Shown: positions 1 through 7,176, counted from the stretch's first letter. The stretch: DNA of 8,713 nt from Acidobacteriota bacterium (GCA_021801945.1 JAKABE010000116.1:1-8713), one strand, 5' to 3'. The notes: generated by a model not told the origin, from the letters alone. Made by a program: numbers and translations.

Positions 1-262
1 CCTCGCCGTCGATTTTGATCTCGGTTCCGGAGTACTTGCCGAAGAGGATGCGATCACCGGCCTTTACATCGAGCGGGAAGACCTTGCCTTCGTCGTTGGA
101 CTTGCCCTTGCCCACGGAGATCACTTCACCCTCCTGGGGCTTTTCCTTGGCGGTGTCGGGGATGATGATCCCCCCACGGACGGTTTCAGCCTCCTCCAGA
201 CGGCGGACGAGGATGCGGTCGTGGAGCGGAGTGAACGTGGTCGTTACGGATGTTGCTGCCAT
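1..262 (-). CDS. groES: Co-chaperonin GroES (C-terminus cut by window edge)
   Basis: GroES is the 10-kDa lid of the GroEL folding chamber and acts in the cytoplasm. The minus-strand translation begins [20 protein letters not shown] and continues through the family hallmarks: [10 protein letters not shown], the mobile loop [18 protein letters not shown] (around residues 26-43), [30 protein letters not shown]. About 87 codons are visible, and the family is usually 95-100 residues, so only the last few residues are missing at base 1. The ATG at 260-262 is chosen because it fits the usual GroES N-terminus and is preceded on the minus strand by purine-rich AGGAGAAGAGAAG. groEL would be expected just beyond the left edge, but this cannot be seen. 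A promoter and a CIRCE-like operator lie about 160 bp upstream (see separate entries), which points to heat-shock control. Confidence 0.97.
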   Translation of the reverse strand, partial: MAATSVTTTFTPLHDRILVRRLEEAETVRGGIIIPDTAKEKPQEGEVISVGKGKSNDEGKVFPLDVKAGDRILFGKYSGTEIKIDGE

Positions 263-405
263 TGCTTCTCTTCTCCTTCACGCGCGGTACGGGTTGGGCC
301 CGGGCCGCGGGGTTTTGAGTGAAATCAAGAAAACTTCAAGGAGCGCTCGGTCGGGAGCCGCCCTACGCGCCACTAACGCCGACAAGCAGCCTAAGTAGCC
401 GGTCG

Positions 406-432
406 CTAGCAATCTTACCTTCCAATTGCTAA
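406..432 (-). promoter_or_regulatory. CIRCE-like operator (HrcA site) upstream of groES
   Basis: On the plus strand the arms read CTAGCAATC (406-414) and AATTGCTAA (424-432), separated by exactly nine bases. The established CIRCE consensus is TTAGCACTC-N9-GAGTGCTAA, and each arm matches it at 7 of 9 positions with the identical 27-bp geometry. The site overlaps the -10 end and the expected start of the predicted groES promoter, where HrcA binding would block RNA polymerase. The hrcA gene is not in this window, so the regulator is inferred from the site and from its place ahead of groES. Confidence 0.75.
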
Positions 433-461
433 CAATAGGGAAGGTTCATCACATTTGTCAA
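432..461 (-). promoter_or_regulatory. Sigma-70-type promoter for groES
   Basis: Read on the minus strand, a perfect -35 hexamer TTGACA (456-461) is followed after 18 bp by TATTGT (432-437), a 4/6 match to TATAAT. Transcription would start near 424-426, inside the CIRCE-like element, leaving a leader of about 160 nt before the groES ATG. The near-consensus -35 suits a strong housekeeping promoter that is repressed by HrcA. Confidence 0.65.
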
Positions 462-484
462 GAGGCGTATGGACAAAATATGAG
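455..484 (+). promoter_or_regulatory. Possible divergent promoter towards the secreted-protein gene
   Basis: The groES -35 box sits in the near-palindrome TTGTCAA, so the plus strand also reads a -35-like TTGTCA (455-460), then 18 bp, then TATGAG (479-484, 4/6 to TATAAT). A second weak option is TGGACA (470-475) with TAAGAT (495-500), at a long 19-bp spacing. Either would serve the gene at 760 with a leader of more than 250 nt. The matches are weak and this is an inference only. Confidence 0.25.
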
Positions 485-759
485 CTATCTCGGCTAAGAT
501 TATATTCTTTTATGGCGCTATATCGGCCCTTGCAGGCGGCTACGCAGCGGATCGGGGCATGTTGCTCAAAGATTCAAAGGGAGTTCTCGACGCGCCTGAG
601 GTCGCTTCAGGGAAGCGAGCGGCCCTCCCGGGGGGCTGACATCGGAGCAATTAAGCTGCGGTCTGAGCCGAACAATCGTCCACTCTCTCTTCGGTACCGG
701 AATGAGAGAACCATACGAGCTATCTGCAAGGCTTCACCGGCGGCTTGCAAAGGGCTAGA
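485..759. other. Intergenic stretch with one small hairpin
   Basis: No convincing gene is seen here. Open frames crossing it have no recognisable protein features and no ribosome binding site. The first part (about 495-525) is AT-rich. A perfect 7-bp stem, TCGCTTC (602-608) and GAAGCGA (612-618), encloses a 3-nt loop and is not followed by a T-run, so it is not a standard terminator. The stretch probably holds the promoter or leader of the gene at 760. Confidence 0.45.
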
Positions 760-1374
760 ATGGATTCGATGTCGAGCCGTTTTTCTAACCGTCTTTATGT
801 CCTCGGGGTGGTTATAGCCCTGTCGATCAGTTGCCTCGCCGCCAGTGCTCGCGACAGTAGTTGGCGTTACCGCAAGTACAAAGCTCCTCCGCCCACTGCC
901 AACATCACGGTCACTGTGTTGCGTAATGACAGCGGTACGCCCATTGCCAATGCTGCGGTGATCTTTCACCCCCTCAAAAATGGGAAAGACCAAGGCGGCA
1001 TGGAGACGAAGTCCGGCCAGGACGGCAAGGCGACGATCACTGTGATTCCCATCGGCGACACCGTGCTCGTGCAGATTATCGCCGACGGCTATCAGACTTA
1101 CGGAAGCGTATACAAGATTGACAAGGCGAAGATGGCGATGAAGATCCGGCTGAAACTTCCGCAGCCGGAGTATTCGGCCTACAAGGATCACACCGCCACG
1201 GCGGACTCCGGTCAGGGCTCAGGGGGGGCGGGGAAGCAAGTCAATCCGCCTAAGGGCCAGAGTTCCAGTCCATCAAAGGACAAGCCTTCCAACTCGGCTA
1301 AGGATAACTCGTCGAGTCAGGCCCAGCGGGATGCCGAGAATGGTGGCAGCCAGTCTCAGACGCAACAGAGGTAG
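760..1374 (+). CDS. Secreted protein with carboxypeptidase-regulatory-like domain
   Basis: Predicted 204-residue exported protein of unknown role. Residues 1-30 form a signal peptide: RFSNRL, a hydrophobic core YVLGVVIALSISCLA, then AASA before RDSS as a likely signal peptidase I site. Residues about 47-133 look like a transthyretin/carboxypeptidase regulatory-like beta-sandwich (ITVTVLRNDSGTPIANAAVIFHP, then SGQDGKATITVIPIGDTVLVQIIADGYQTYG, then MKIRLKLP). Such domains in acidobacterial envelope proteins usually bind other proteins or glycans and are not enzymes. Residues about 145-204 are rich in Ser, Gly, Gln, Lys and Asn and look disordered. The ATG at 760 is preferred because AAAGGG lies 5-8 bases upstream. 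A TTG at 745 would only add five residues ahead of the signal peptide, and an ATG at 769 is also possible. The SDR gene starts 65 bp downstream on the same strand. Confidence 0.75.
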   Translation: MDSMSSRFSNRLYVLGVVIALSISCLAASARDSSWRYRKYKAPPPTANITVTVLRNDSGTPIANAAVIFHPLKNGKDQGGMETKSGQDGKATITVIPIGDTVLVQIIADGYQTYGSVYKIDKAKMAMKIRLKLPQPEYSAYKDHTATADSGQGSGGAGKQVNPPKGQSSSPSKDKPSNSAKDNSSSQAQRDAENGGSQSQTQQR

Positions 1375-1439
1375 GGCTGCGAACGCCGCGCCAGGCGCTG
1401 CGTTGCGCTCTCCTTTCCGGTCGCACTTGGAACCTTCCG

Positions 1440-2183
1440 ATGCTAACCCACCCTCTTCGCGGTAAATCTGCGCTGGTAACCGGGGGCGCGCAGCGCATTG
1501 GCCGGGGCATCGCGCTGGCGCTGGCGAGGGCTGGGGCGGATGTGGCAATCACCTACCGCAACTCAAGCGAAGCGGCCGTGCAGACCACAAGACAGATGGA
1601 AGCCTTGGGCTGCCGTGCGCTAGCCGTGGAATGCGATGTGCGCTCGGAGGCCTCAGTGCGCGCGGCCGTGGCTGCCACAATCGGCGGTTTTGGCCGCTTG
1701 GATGTGCTCGTGAACAATGCGGCCCTCTTCTCCTTCGCCCGGATCGAGAACCTGAGCTTGGAGGCATGGGACGAGGTCTTCGAGACCAACGCGCGGGGGC
1801 CGTTCCTGGTGGCGCGGGAGGTTCTGGCCCATCTGCGCGCGACGGGGGGAAGGATCGTCAACATCGGCTCGCTCGGAGGAATTCATGGTTGGCCCGACCA
1901 CGCACACTACTGCGCTTCCAAGGCGGCCTTGCACATGCTCACGCAATCCATGGCTAAGGCCTTTGCGCCCGGCGTCAGCGTGAACTGCGTGGCGCCGGGA
2001 TGGATTGAGCTGGAGGACAACGCCGCAAGGGACGAAAAGGAAGCCGAACGCTTTGCAGGCAAGACACCCATGAGCCGCAACGGTACAGTGGACGACGTGG
2101 CCCAGGCGGTGCTCTTTTTTGCTGCCGGACCGAGCTTTATCACCGGACAGATTATGGTCGTCGATGGCGGGTTGGGGCTGTAG
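1440..2183 (+). CDS. SDR-family NAD(P)-dependent oxidoreductase (pteridine reductase/FabG-like)
   Basis: A 247-residue classical short-chain dehydrogenase with a Rossmann fold, probably cytoplasmic. It shows the dinucleotide loop TGGAQRIGRG (14-23), the acidic residue of the ECDV turn (Asp66), NNAA (92-95), catalytic Asn117, Ser144 in NIGSLGG, the Tyr157-x3-Lys161 pair in HYCASKAAL, VAPGW (184-188) and a C-terminal ITGQIMVVDGG. Arg40 after beta-2 (ITYRNSS) favours NADPH over NADH. The RIG form of the glycine loop is common in pteridine reductase/FolM-like SDRs and less so in FabG, but the substrate cannot be read from sequence. Length and motifs are complete. The ribosome binding site is weak (TTGGAA, about 8 bp before the ATG). 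It may be co-transcribed with the secreted-protein gene 65 bp upstream, though nothing links their functions. Confidence 0.9.
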   Translation: MLTHPLRGKSALVTGGAQRIGRGIALALARAGADVAITYRNSSEAAVQTTRQMEALGCRALAVECDVRSEASVRAAVAATIGGFGRLDVLVNNAALFSFARIENLSLEAWDEVFETNARGPFLVAREVLAHLRATGGRIVNIGSLGGIHGWPDHAHYCASKAALHMLTQSMAKAFAPGVSVNCVAPGWIELEDNAARDEKEAERFAGKTPMSRNGTVDDVAQAVLFFAAGPSFITGQIMVVDGGLGL

Positions 2184-2347
2184 AACTCAGCGCGGACCAC
2201 TCGCCAATTGCCCTTTTTCTGCTCGACACACCGAAATTTCGCTCCTGGTCCGTACAGCCCCCTATCCGGAATTCATCTCTAACTCGTCGTAGAGGCTCAA
2301 TCGGCGATCGCCAGTCTGTGGAGATCCATGCCGCTCAAGGTGGACGA

Positions 2348-3988
2348 GTGACTCAACCAGCTCCGGAGAGTACCCCGCACACACTCAAAGCCGTCAGCGA
2401 TCTTCTGCCCAGGCGCAGACTCTACCGCATTCTGATCTGGATCGTCTCCGTCTTCGGTTGCTTGATCATCGTAGCCCTCATTGGCGGCGGCATCCTCCTC
2501 CATCACGCCGCTCCCATCCTGAAAGCCAAAGTGGTCGAAACCCTCAGCAGCCGTTTCGACAGCCGCGTCCAACTCGACAAGTTCCAGGTTTCCCTCATCC
2601 GCGGTTTGCGGGTTTCCGGATCCGGTCTCAGGATCTTTCCCCACCACCTCGCCATCAATGGTCCCCTCATCGCGGTCAAAAGTTTTTCCTTCCGCGTCCT
2701 GGGCTGGCGTCAGTTTTTCAGCACGATTCTAGTTGTTCACCACGTCCAGGTCAGCGGCCTGTCCATTCACATCCCGCCGAAAGGTCAGCGCGCGAACATG
2801 CCTCCTTTTGGCGAGGGCAAGCAAGGCGCCATCAAGATCAAGGTCGCCGAGATCGACGCCGACCAGGCCATCCTCGTCATTGAAAATGACAAGCCGAACA
2901 AGATCCCGCTCACCTTTGTCATCCACAAGCTGCTTCTCTGGTCCGTCGGCGCCGGGCAGCCGATGAAGTTCCACGCCACCCTGGTCAATCCCAAACCCAT
3001 CGGCAACATCGACTCCTCGGGATACTTCGGCCCCTTCAATGTCCACTCCCCTGGAGACAGCAAAGTCCGCGGCACATATTCCTTTCGCAATGCCGACCTC
3101 AGCACCATCAAAGGTATCGGCGGCATGCTCGCTTCAAACGGCGCCTTTCAGGGACAACTCGACAACATCATCGTCGACGGCGAAACCACCACCCCCAATT
3201 TCTCCCTCGACATCGCCAACCACTCCCTCGCCCTCAACACGAAATTTCACGCCATCGTTGACGGTGTGAACGGCGATACCCGGCTGGAGCCCATCGATGC
3301 CTGGCTCAACCATACGCACATCCTCGCCAAAGGCGAGATCATCCGCTCGCCCAACTTCCACGGCCGCGACATCCGCCTCCGCATCACTGTGGATGGCGGG
3401 GACATCCAGGATCTCCTGTACCTTGCCGACAAGAGCCCACAGCCCCTCATGAAAGGCAGGGTCAGCTTCCACACCCGCTTCGAACTACCCCCCGGTGCGC
3501 GGAACGTTGCTGGCCGCCTTCGTCTCAAAGGCAGCTTCCAGCTCCAAGACATCCATTTTCCCAATCCCAAAATTCAGAGCGAAGTGGACGAACTCAGCCT
3601 CCGCGGCCAAGGGCGCCCGAAAAAGGCCAAGCAGGAAGGCGACGCTTTCAAGAGCGGAAACGAGCACGCCGCCACCGCAGCCAACGTGCCCTCAGAGATG
3701 CGCGGCGACTTTACCCTCGACGACGGCAAGATCACTCTCCCGATCCTCAATTACCGCATACACGGGGCCGAAGTTGCGCTCCAGGGCAGCTACTCCATCA
3801 CTAACCAGACCTTGGAATTCACCGGCAACGCCCGCCTCGACGCCCAAATCTCGCAGACGGTCACTGGCTGGAAATCCTGGCTTCTCAAGCCGGCAGACCC
3901 CTTCTTTGCCAAAGGTGGAGCTGGCGCAAAGGTTCCTATCAAAATCAGAGGCAATAGCTCTCATCCCACCATCGGACTCAGATTTTGA
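2348..3988 (+). CDS. AsmA-like membrane-anchored protein
   Basis: Predicted 546-residue envelope protein. A short basic cytoplasmic N-terminus (PRRRLYR) precedes one membrane helix (about 27-51, ILIWIVSVFGCLIIVALIGGGILL). The rest should be periplasmic and consists of repeating beta-strand segments typical of AsmA-like proteins, starting with VVETLSSRFDSRVQLDKFQVSLIRGLRVSG. The end carries TGNARLDAQISQTVTGWKSWLLKPADPFF and a GNSSHPTIGLRF tail, a recognisable AsmA-like C-terminal pattern. The family is linked to outer-membrane lipid and protein homeostasis, and the exact job here is unknown. GTG at 2348 is chosen because AAGG lies 7 bp upstream (2337-2340). A GTG at 2318 would add ten residues without a visible ribosome binding site. 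The 164 bp upstream has no clear promoter, but contains the 10-bp palindrome GGCGATCGCC at 2303-2312. Its 3' end faces purQ, 88 bp away. Confidence 0.8.
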   Translation: MTQPAPESTPHTLKAVSDLLPRRRLYRILIWIVSVFGCLIIVALIGGGILLHHAAPILKAKVVETLSSRFDSRVQLDKFQVSLIRGLRVSGSGLRIFPHHLAINGPLIAVKSFSFRVLGWRQFFSTILVVHHVQVSGLSIHIPPKGQRANMPPFGEGKQGAIKIKVAEIDADQAILVIENDKPNKIPLTFVIHKLLLWSVGAGQPMKFHATLVNPKPIGNIDSSGYFGPFNVHSPGDSKVRGTYSFRNADLSTIKGIGGMLASNGAFQGQLDNIIVDGETTTPNFSLDIANHSLALNTKFHAIVDGVNGDTRLEPIDAWLNHTHILAKGEIIRSPNFHGRDIRLRITVDGGDIQDLLYLADKSPQPLMKGRVSFHTRFELPPGARNVAGRLRLKGSFQLQDIHFPNPKIQSEVDELSLRGQGRPKKAKQEGDAFKSGNEHAATAANVPSEMRGDFTLDDGKITLPILNYRIHGAEVALQGSYSITNQTLEFTGNARLDAQISQTVTGWKSWLLKPADPFFAKGGAGAKVPIKIRGNSSHPTIGLRF

Positions 3989-4076
3989 GCGATAGCAGCT
4001 TTTGGCATTCGGGCGGCATTTTCTCAGGCAGGATTCGTGGAGACGGGTTTCTGCGCTGGAGAATATAAAAAATACC

Positions 4077-4814
4077 TTAGCGAATGAAGGACTGAGCAGG
4101 AGAAATTGGCGAACCGCTGTTGTTCGCAGCCAGAGCGTTCACCATCGACGCAAAGATCTTCCAGCCGTCGGCCGAGCCCAGCAGCGCCTCGCTCGAACGG
4201 TCAGGATGAGGCATCATCCCCAAGACATTGCGCCCTTCATTCAAAATGCCGGCGATATTGCTAAGCGAGCCATTGGGATTGGCCTCCGGTGTGATTTCTC
4301 CCGATGGCGTGGAGTAGCGGAAGGCGATGCGGTCTTCGGCCTCCAGGCGGTGGAGCACCTCAGGCGTGCAGAAGTAATTGCCCTCCATGTGTCCGATGGG
4401 CATCTCCAAAACCTCGCCTTTGGCCAGACCGTGGGTAAAGGTGCTGTTCACGGTTTCCACGCGCAGATGCACTGGTTTGCAGATGTATTTGAGACCGGCG
4501 TTACGCATCAGCGCACCCGGCAGCAGACCAGACTCCGTAAGAATCTGAAAGCCGTTGCAGATCCCCAGCACCAGCCCCCCGTCAGCGGCGAACTTCTTTA
4601 CCGATTGCATGACCGGGGAAAAGCGTGCAATGGCGCCCGTACGCAGGTAGTCGCCGTAGGCAAATCCGCCGGGGACCAGAACCGCATCCACTCCGGCCAA
4701 ATCCTCCGAGTCGTGCCAGAGAAAAGTGACCGGCCGATGCGCGATCTCGGCGATCACGTGGAAGGTGTCGTGGTCGCAGTTGGAACCGGGAAAGACTAGA
4801 ACCCCGAATTTCAT
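4077..4814 (-). CDS. purQ: Phosphoribosylformylglycinamidine synthase, glutaminase subunit PurQ
   Basis: PurQ hydrolyses glutamine and channels ammonia to PurL, with PurS, to turn FGAR into FGAM in purine synthesis in the cytoplasm. The 245-residue product is a class I glutamine amidotransferase: [17 protein letters not shown] at the start, [14 protein letters not shown] (45-58), the nucleophile Cys86 in [20 protein letters not shown] (139-148), and [10 protein letters not shown] (197-206) with His203. The third triad member, usually Glu in HPE, is Asp205 here. Length is slightly above the usual 220-235 because of a short polar C-terminal tail ([15 protein letters not shown]). The ATG at 4812-4814 fits the family N-terminus exactly. 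It has no Shine-Dalgarno sequence but lies 4 bp after the stop of the ABC-F gene, which suggests translational coupling. purL and purS are not in the window. Confidence 0.95.
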   Translation of the reverse strand: MKFGVLVFPGSNCDHDTFHVIAEIAHRPVTFLWHDSEDLAGVDAVLVPGGFAYGDYLRTGAIARFSPVMQSVKKFAADGGLVLGICNGFQILTESGLLPGALMRNAGLKYICKPVHLRVETVNSTFTHGLAKGEVLEMPIGHMEGNYFCTPEVLHRLEAEDRIAFRYSTPSGEITPEANPNGSLSNIAGILNEGRNVLGMMPHPDRSSEALLGSADGWKIFASMVNALAANNSGSPISPAQSFIR

Positions 4815-4818
4815 GTTT

Positions 4819-6525
4819 TTAGGGTAGCAGTTTGGATGCCGGCGATGGGAAGATGACAGTCGCCAAAGCCCAACTGCCGGCCGGATTGCTTGCGCTTGTG
4901 ATGGTCTCCTGCTCGCGGCGGCAGGCGTAATTGTGTTTGCCCTTCCACTCCGCATAGGGGCCCTGGAAGTCCTCGATCTCGCCCTCGTGGAAGACCCACA
5001 AACGCGTTGCCACTTCGTCGATCAGGTCGTGATCGTGTGTGACCAATAGAACCGTGCCCTCGTACCGTTGCAGGGCGATGTTCAGCGCGTTAATGGCTTC
5101 GAGGTCAAGGTGATTCGTGGGTTCGTCGAAGATGAGGATGTTGGGCTTGGTGAGGATCAGTTTGCAGAATGCGAGCCGCGCCTGCTCGCCGCCGCTCAGG
5201 GCCGCGGTGGGCTTTGAGCCTTCTTCGCCGCTGAAGAGCATCTGGCCCAGAATCCCGCGAATATCCTCGACGTGCGCCTCGGGTTTCCAGCCGTGCAGCC
5301 ACTCGGCCACGGTGAGCCCGTGTGCAATGGTCGAGCCCACGTCCTGAGGGAAGTAACCGATCTGTGCTTCGTGGCCCCAGACGACTGAGCCGGAATCGAG
5401 CGTGAAGTCCGGATCGGAGAGCCCTGGATAGTTGGCCAGCAGGCTTTTGAGCAGCGTGGTTTTGCCGGCCCCGTTGCGGCCCATCAAGCAGATCTTTTCG
5501 CTGCGCAATATGTTGGCCGTAAAGCCTTTGATTACCGATAGATTCCCGTAAAACTTCGTTAACTCCTTGAACTCCAGAACATGCTTTCCGCTGGGGCGCA
5601 CCTGGTCGAAGCGGATGTACGGGCGCTGGATGTTGGACCGGGCCAGATCGTTAGTCTGCAGGCGTTCGACCTCCTTGCGGCGGCTGGTGACCTGCGAGGA
5701 GCGTGTACCGGCGGCAAACCGCGCGATGAACTCGTTGAGTTGTGCGATCTTCTTTTCGCGCTGCGCGTTTTCGGCCTCCAGGCGCGCACGAACCTGGGTC
5801 TTCGCCAGGACCATATCGTCATAGCCGCCGGTGTAGGTGATGATGGTCTGGTAATCGATGTCGGCGGTGTGCGTGGTTACACTGTTCAGGAAGTGTCGAT
5901 CGTGGGAGATAGTGATGAGTACGCCGTCGTAGTTCACCAGGAAGTCCTGCAGCCAGTGGATGGAGTCGAGATCCAGGTAGTTAGTGGGCTCGTCCAGAAG
6001 TAGCGCCTCGGGCTTGCCGAAGAGGGCCTGCGCCAGCAGCACGCGCACCTTCTGGCCACCTTGCAGTTCGGCCATCTTGCGTTCGTGCAGCGGCTCGGGA
6101 ATGTCCAGGCCGTCGAGCAAAACTGCCGCGGCGGCCTCGGCTGTGTAGCCGTCCTCGTCGCCAATGACGCCTTCGAGCTCGCCCAGCCTCATGCCGTCCT
6201 CGTCGGTCATTTCTGGTTTGGCGTAGATGCGATCGCGCTCTTCCAGAGCGGCCCATAGCGCCTTGTTGCCCATGATGACGGTGTCGATCACGCGATAGGC
6301 GTCAAAGGCGAATTGGTCTTGGCGCAGCACGCCGCACTTGCGCGGGCGAACCACGGAGCCCTGTTGCGGCTCCAGTTCGCCGGCCAGTATCTTCATAAAT
6401 GTGGACTTGCCGGCGCCGTTGGGGCCGGTGAGACCGTAGCGGCGGCCAGGGACAAAGGTCGTGGTTACGTCTTCGAAGAGCACCTTCGAGCCGTAGCGCA
6501 TCGTGATGTTGCTGACGCTGAGCAT
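4819..6525 (-). CDS. ABC-F family ATPase, YbiT-like
   Basis: A 568-residue soluble protein with two ABC ATPase domains and no membrane segments. ABC-F proteins act on ribosomes, and YbiT-type members are housekeeping forms of poorly defined role. The N-terminus ([19 protein letters not shown]) and the [35 protein letters not shown] segment closely resemble E. coli YbiT. Domain 1 has Walker A GPNGAGKS (34-41), signature LQGGQ (154-158, in place of LSGGQ), Walker B LLLDEPTN and ISHD. The charged linker spans about 240-310. Domain 2 has GRNGAGKT (349-356), LSGGEQ (443-448), [12 protein letters not shown] (464-475) and VTHD. YbiT itself is about 530 residues; the extra 35 or so after YAEWKGK look like a non-conserved tail reaching almost to purQ. 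The ATG at 6523-6525 matches the family start. The frame stays open upstream to 7029, but that translation is low-quality and crosses the tRNA fragment. Confidence 0.93.
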   Translation of the reverse strand: MLSVSNITMRYGSKVLFEDVTTTFVPGRRYGLTGPNGAGKSTFMKILAGELEPQQGSVVRPRKCGVLRQDQFAFDAYRVIDTVIMGNKALWAALEERDRIYAKPEMTDEDGMRLGELEGVIGDEDGYTAEAAAAVLLDGLDIPEPLHERKMAELQGGQKVRVLLAQALFGKPEALLLDEPTNYLDLDSIHWLQDFLVNYDGVLITISHDRHFLNSVTTHTADIDYQTIITYTGGYDDMVLAKTQVRARLEAENAQREKKIAQLNEFIARFAAGTRSSQVTSRRKEVERLQTNDLARSNIQRPYIRFDQVRPSGKHVLEFKELTKFYGNLSVIKGFTANILRSEKICLMGRNGAGKTTLLKSLLANYPGLSDPDFTLDSGSVVWGHEAQIGYFPQDVGSTIAHGLTVAEWLHGWKPEAHVEDIRGILGQMLFSGEEGSKPTAALSGGEQARLAFCKLILTKPNILIFDEPTNHLDLEAINALNIALQRYEGTVLLVTHDHDLIDEVATRLWVFHEGEIEDFQGPYAEWKGKHNYACRREQETITSASNPAGSWALATVIFPSPASKLLP

Positions 6526-6804
6526 TGTGGTTCCGAGTCCTGATGATGAGATTGCTCCGGATCGCGCGCGCAGCCGCAGTCCGCTGCGGTGAGGCGCCGC
6601 AAACGGCTGCTCTGTGCCCCGATGGCAATGGCGGAAGGCGGCGCTGAAGATAGACGCGCAAGCAAGCCGCGCCGGAGAGTGTCGCACCTCCAGTCTCTCA
6701 CATGCGGAGCGGAAAGCCGAAGGGTGGCTGACAGCTCTGGCGTCGGCAAATGCAATCCAGCCGCGCTGTGTGCGTCTCCAGGCAGTATGATGGAAGCGGC
6801 CCAA
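6526..6804. other. Intergenic region between ABC-F gene and tRNA fragment
   Basis: No gene is recognised here. It must hold the leader and promoter of the minus-strand ABC-F gene, although no strong hexamer pair is obvious. On the plus strand a TATGAT (6786-6791), a 5/6 match to the -10 consensus, lies 13 bp before the 5' end of the tRNA-like sequence at 6805. It may be the surviving promoter of that tRNA gene. No good -35 is seen at the right distance. Confidence 0.4.
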
Positions 6805-6839
6805 GCCCGGATGGCGAAATCGGCAGACGCAGCGGACTT
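6805..6839 (+). pseudogene. tRNA-Leu 5' half, broken in the anticodon loop
   Basis: The sequence opens with a tRNA-Leu acceptor strand GCCCGGA, then a typical class II D-arm (GGCGAAATCGGCAGACGC) and the 5' anticodon strand GCGGA with loop start CTT, as in bacterial tRNA-Leu(UAA). After 6839 the match decays: the next bases (TAAATACGG) do not restore a TCCGC strand. No T-arm with GTTCGA and no TCCGGGC acceptor strand follow anywhere downstream in the window. It is therefore a half gene, not a working tRNA. The closest relative is inferred from remembered tRNA-Leu patterns, not from a search. Confidence 0.7.
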
Positions 6840-7001
6840 TAAATACGGCAAAACTGCCGGCCGAATGAGTACTTCTGTCCATTCTGGCCACGCATAACAC
6901 CTTCACAATCTGGAACGTAGCGGAAAAGCGGGAGAGGGTATATGTCTGCCTGATCGGTTTAACTATGCCCAAACTCGAAATAAGTGGGGTAGCTGCCTTA
7001 A
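6840..7001. other. Unassigned sequence between tRNA fragment and IS21 end
   Basis: A 162-bp stretch without a recognisable gene. It begins at the point where tRNA homology is lost and ends at the IS21-type left terminus. It contains a small stem, CGGCA (6846-6850) and TGCCG (6855-6859), around an AAAC loop. It shows no similarity that I can see to the IS1595-type sequence on the other side of the IS21 element. Confidence 0.4.
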
Positions 7002-7008
7002 TGTACGC

Positions 7009-7029
7009 GGCGGAGCAAAAATAGACCAC
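7009..7029 (+). repeat. IS21 left terminal repeat L1
   Basis: This is the outer copy of a 21-bp repeat of form GGCGGAG-N-AAAA-N-TAGACCAC. It matches the inner copy at 7056-7076 in 19 of 21 positions, with an offset of 47 bp. In IS21-type elements such repeats are the transposase binding sites. Confidence 0.75.
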
Positions 7030-7057
7030 GAAGCGGCGCGTGAGCGCCGGTTCGTGG
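7026..7057. repeat. Hairpin between the two IS21 left repeats
   Basis: A 14-bp stem with one mismatch: CCACGAAGCGGCGC (7026-7039) pairs with GCGCCGGTTCGTGG (7044-7057) around a GTGA loop. It fills the space between the two left repeats and overlaps their edges by a few bases. No T-run follows. It could shield the element from outside transcription or help to pair the repeats; either role is inference. Confidence 0.65.
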
Positions 7058-7076
7058 CGGAGTAAAAGTAGACCAC
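7056..7076 (+). repeat. IS21 left terminal repeat L2
   Basis: The inner copy of the 21-bp left repeat (GGCGGAGTAAAAGTA then GACCAC). It differs from L1 only at two positions. The 100 bp between it and the istA ATG should hold the istA promoter. A weak TTGCAG (7086-7091) with CTTAAT (7111-7116) is the best I can see. Confidence 0.75.
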
Positions 7077-7176
7077 CCCGCCAGATTGCAGTTTCACAGA
7101 CAAGCAGGTTCTTAATTGGGTTCCGAGAGCGGTTCGGATCTCATAGGATGCTTATTTTCTGTGGGATACCGGAGGG

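Noticed and set aside
455..817. 120-residue plus-strand frame upstream of the secreted-protein gene
   Set aside because: It has no recognisable domain or ribosome binding site, covers the predicted divergent promoter and overlaps the better-supported gene at 760.
2318..2347. Upstream GTG start at 2318 for the AsmA-like protein
   Set aside because: It lacks a ribosome binding site, whereas the GTG at 2348 has AAGG at good spacing and still leaves a normal basic N-terminus before the membrane helix.
3989..4076. Bidirectional terminator between the convergent AsmA-like and purQ genes
   Set aside because: GGCATT occurs twice as a direct repeat, not an inverted one, and no stem followed by a T-run is present.
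4002..4799. 265-residue plus-strand frame opposite purQ
   Set aside because: It lies antisense to a clear purQ gene, and its His/Arg/Gln-rich composition is that of a reverse-frame shadow.
6805..6843. Suppressor tRNA: the loop CTTTAAA would place UUA at the anticodon, which reads the UAA stop codon
   Set aside because: The 3' anticodon strand does not pair properly, and there is no T-arm or 3' acceptor strand, so no functional tRNA can form from the visible sequence.
6840..7001. Group I intron in tRNA-Leu(UAA), as in cyanobacteria
   Set aside because: The break position would fit, but I cannot find the conserved P7-type core or a 3' exon; a covariance-model search is needed to exclude it fully.
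6526..7029. N-terminal extension of the ABC-F protein by about 168 residues
   Set aside because: The frame is open, but the translation is Arg/Ser/Ala-rich with no family similarity, crosses the tRNA fragment, and YbiT-like proteins begin at the ATG at 6525.
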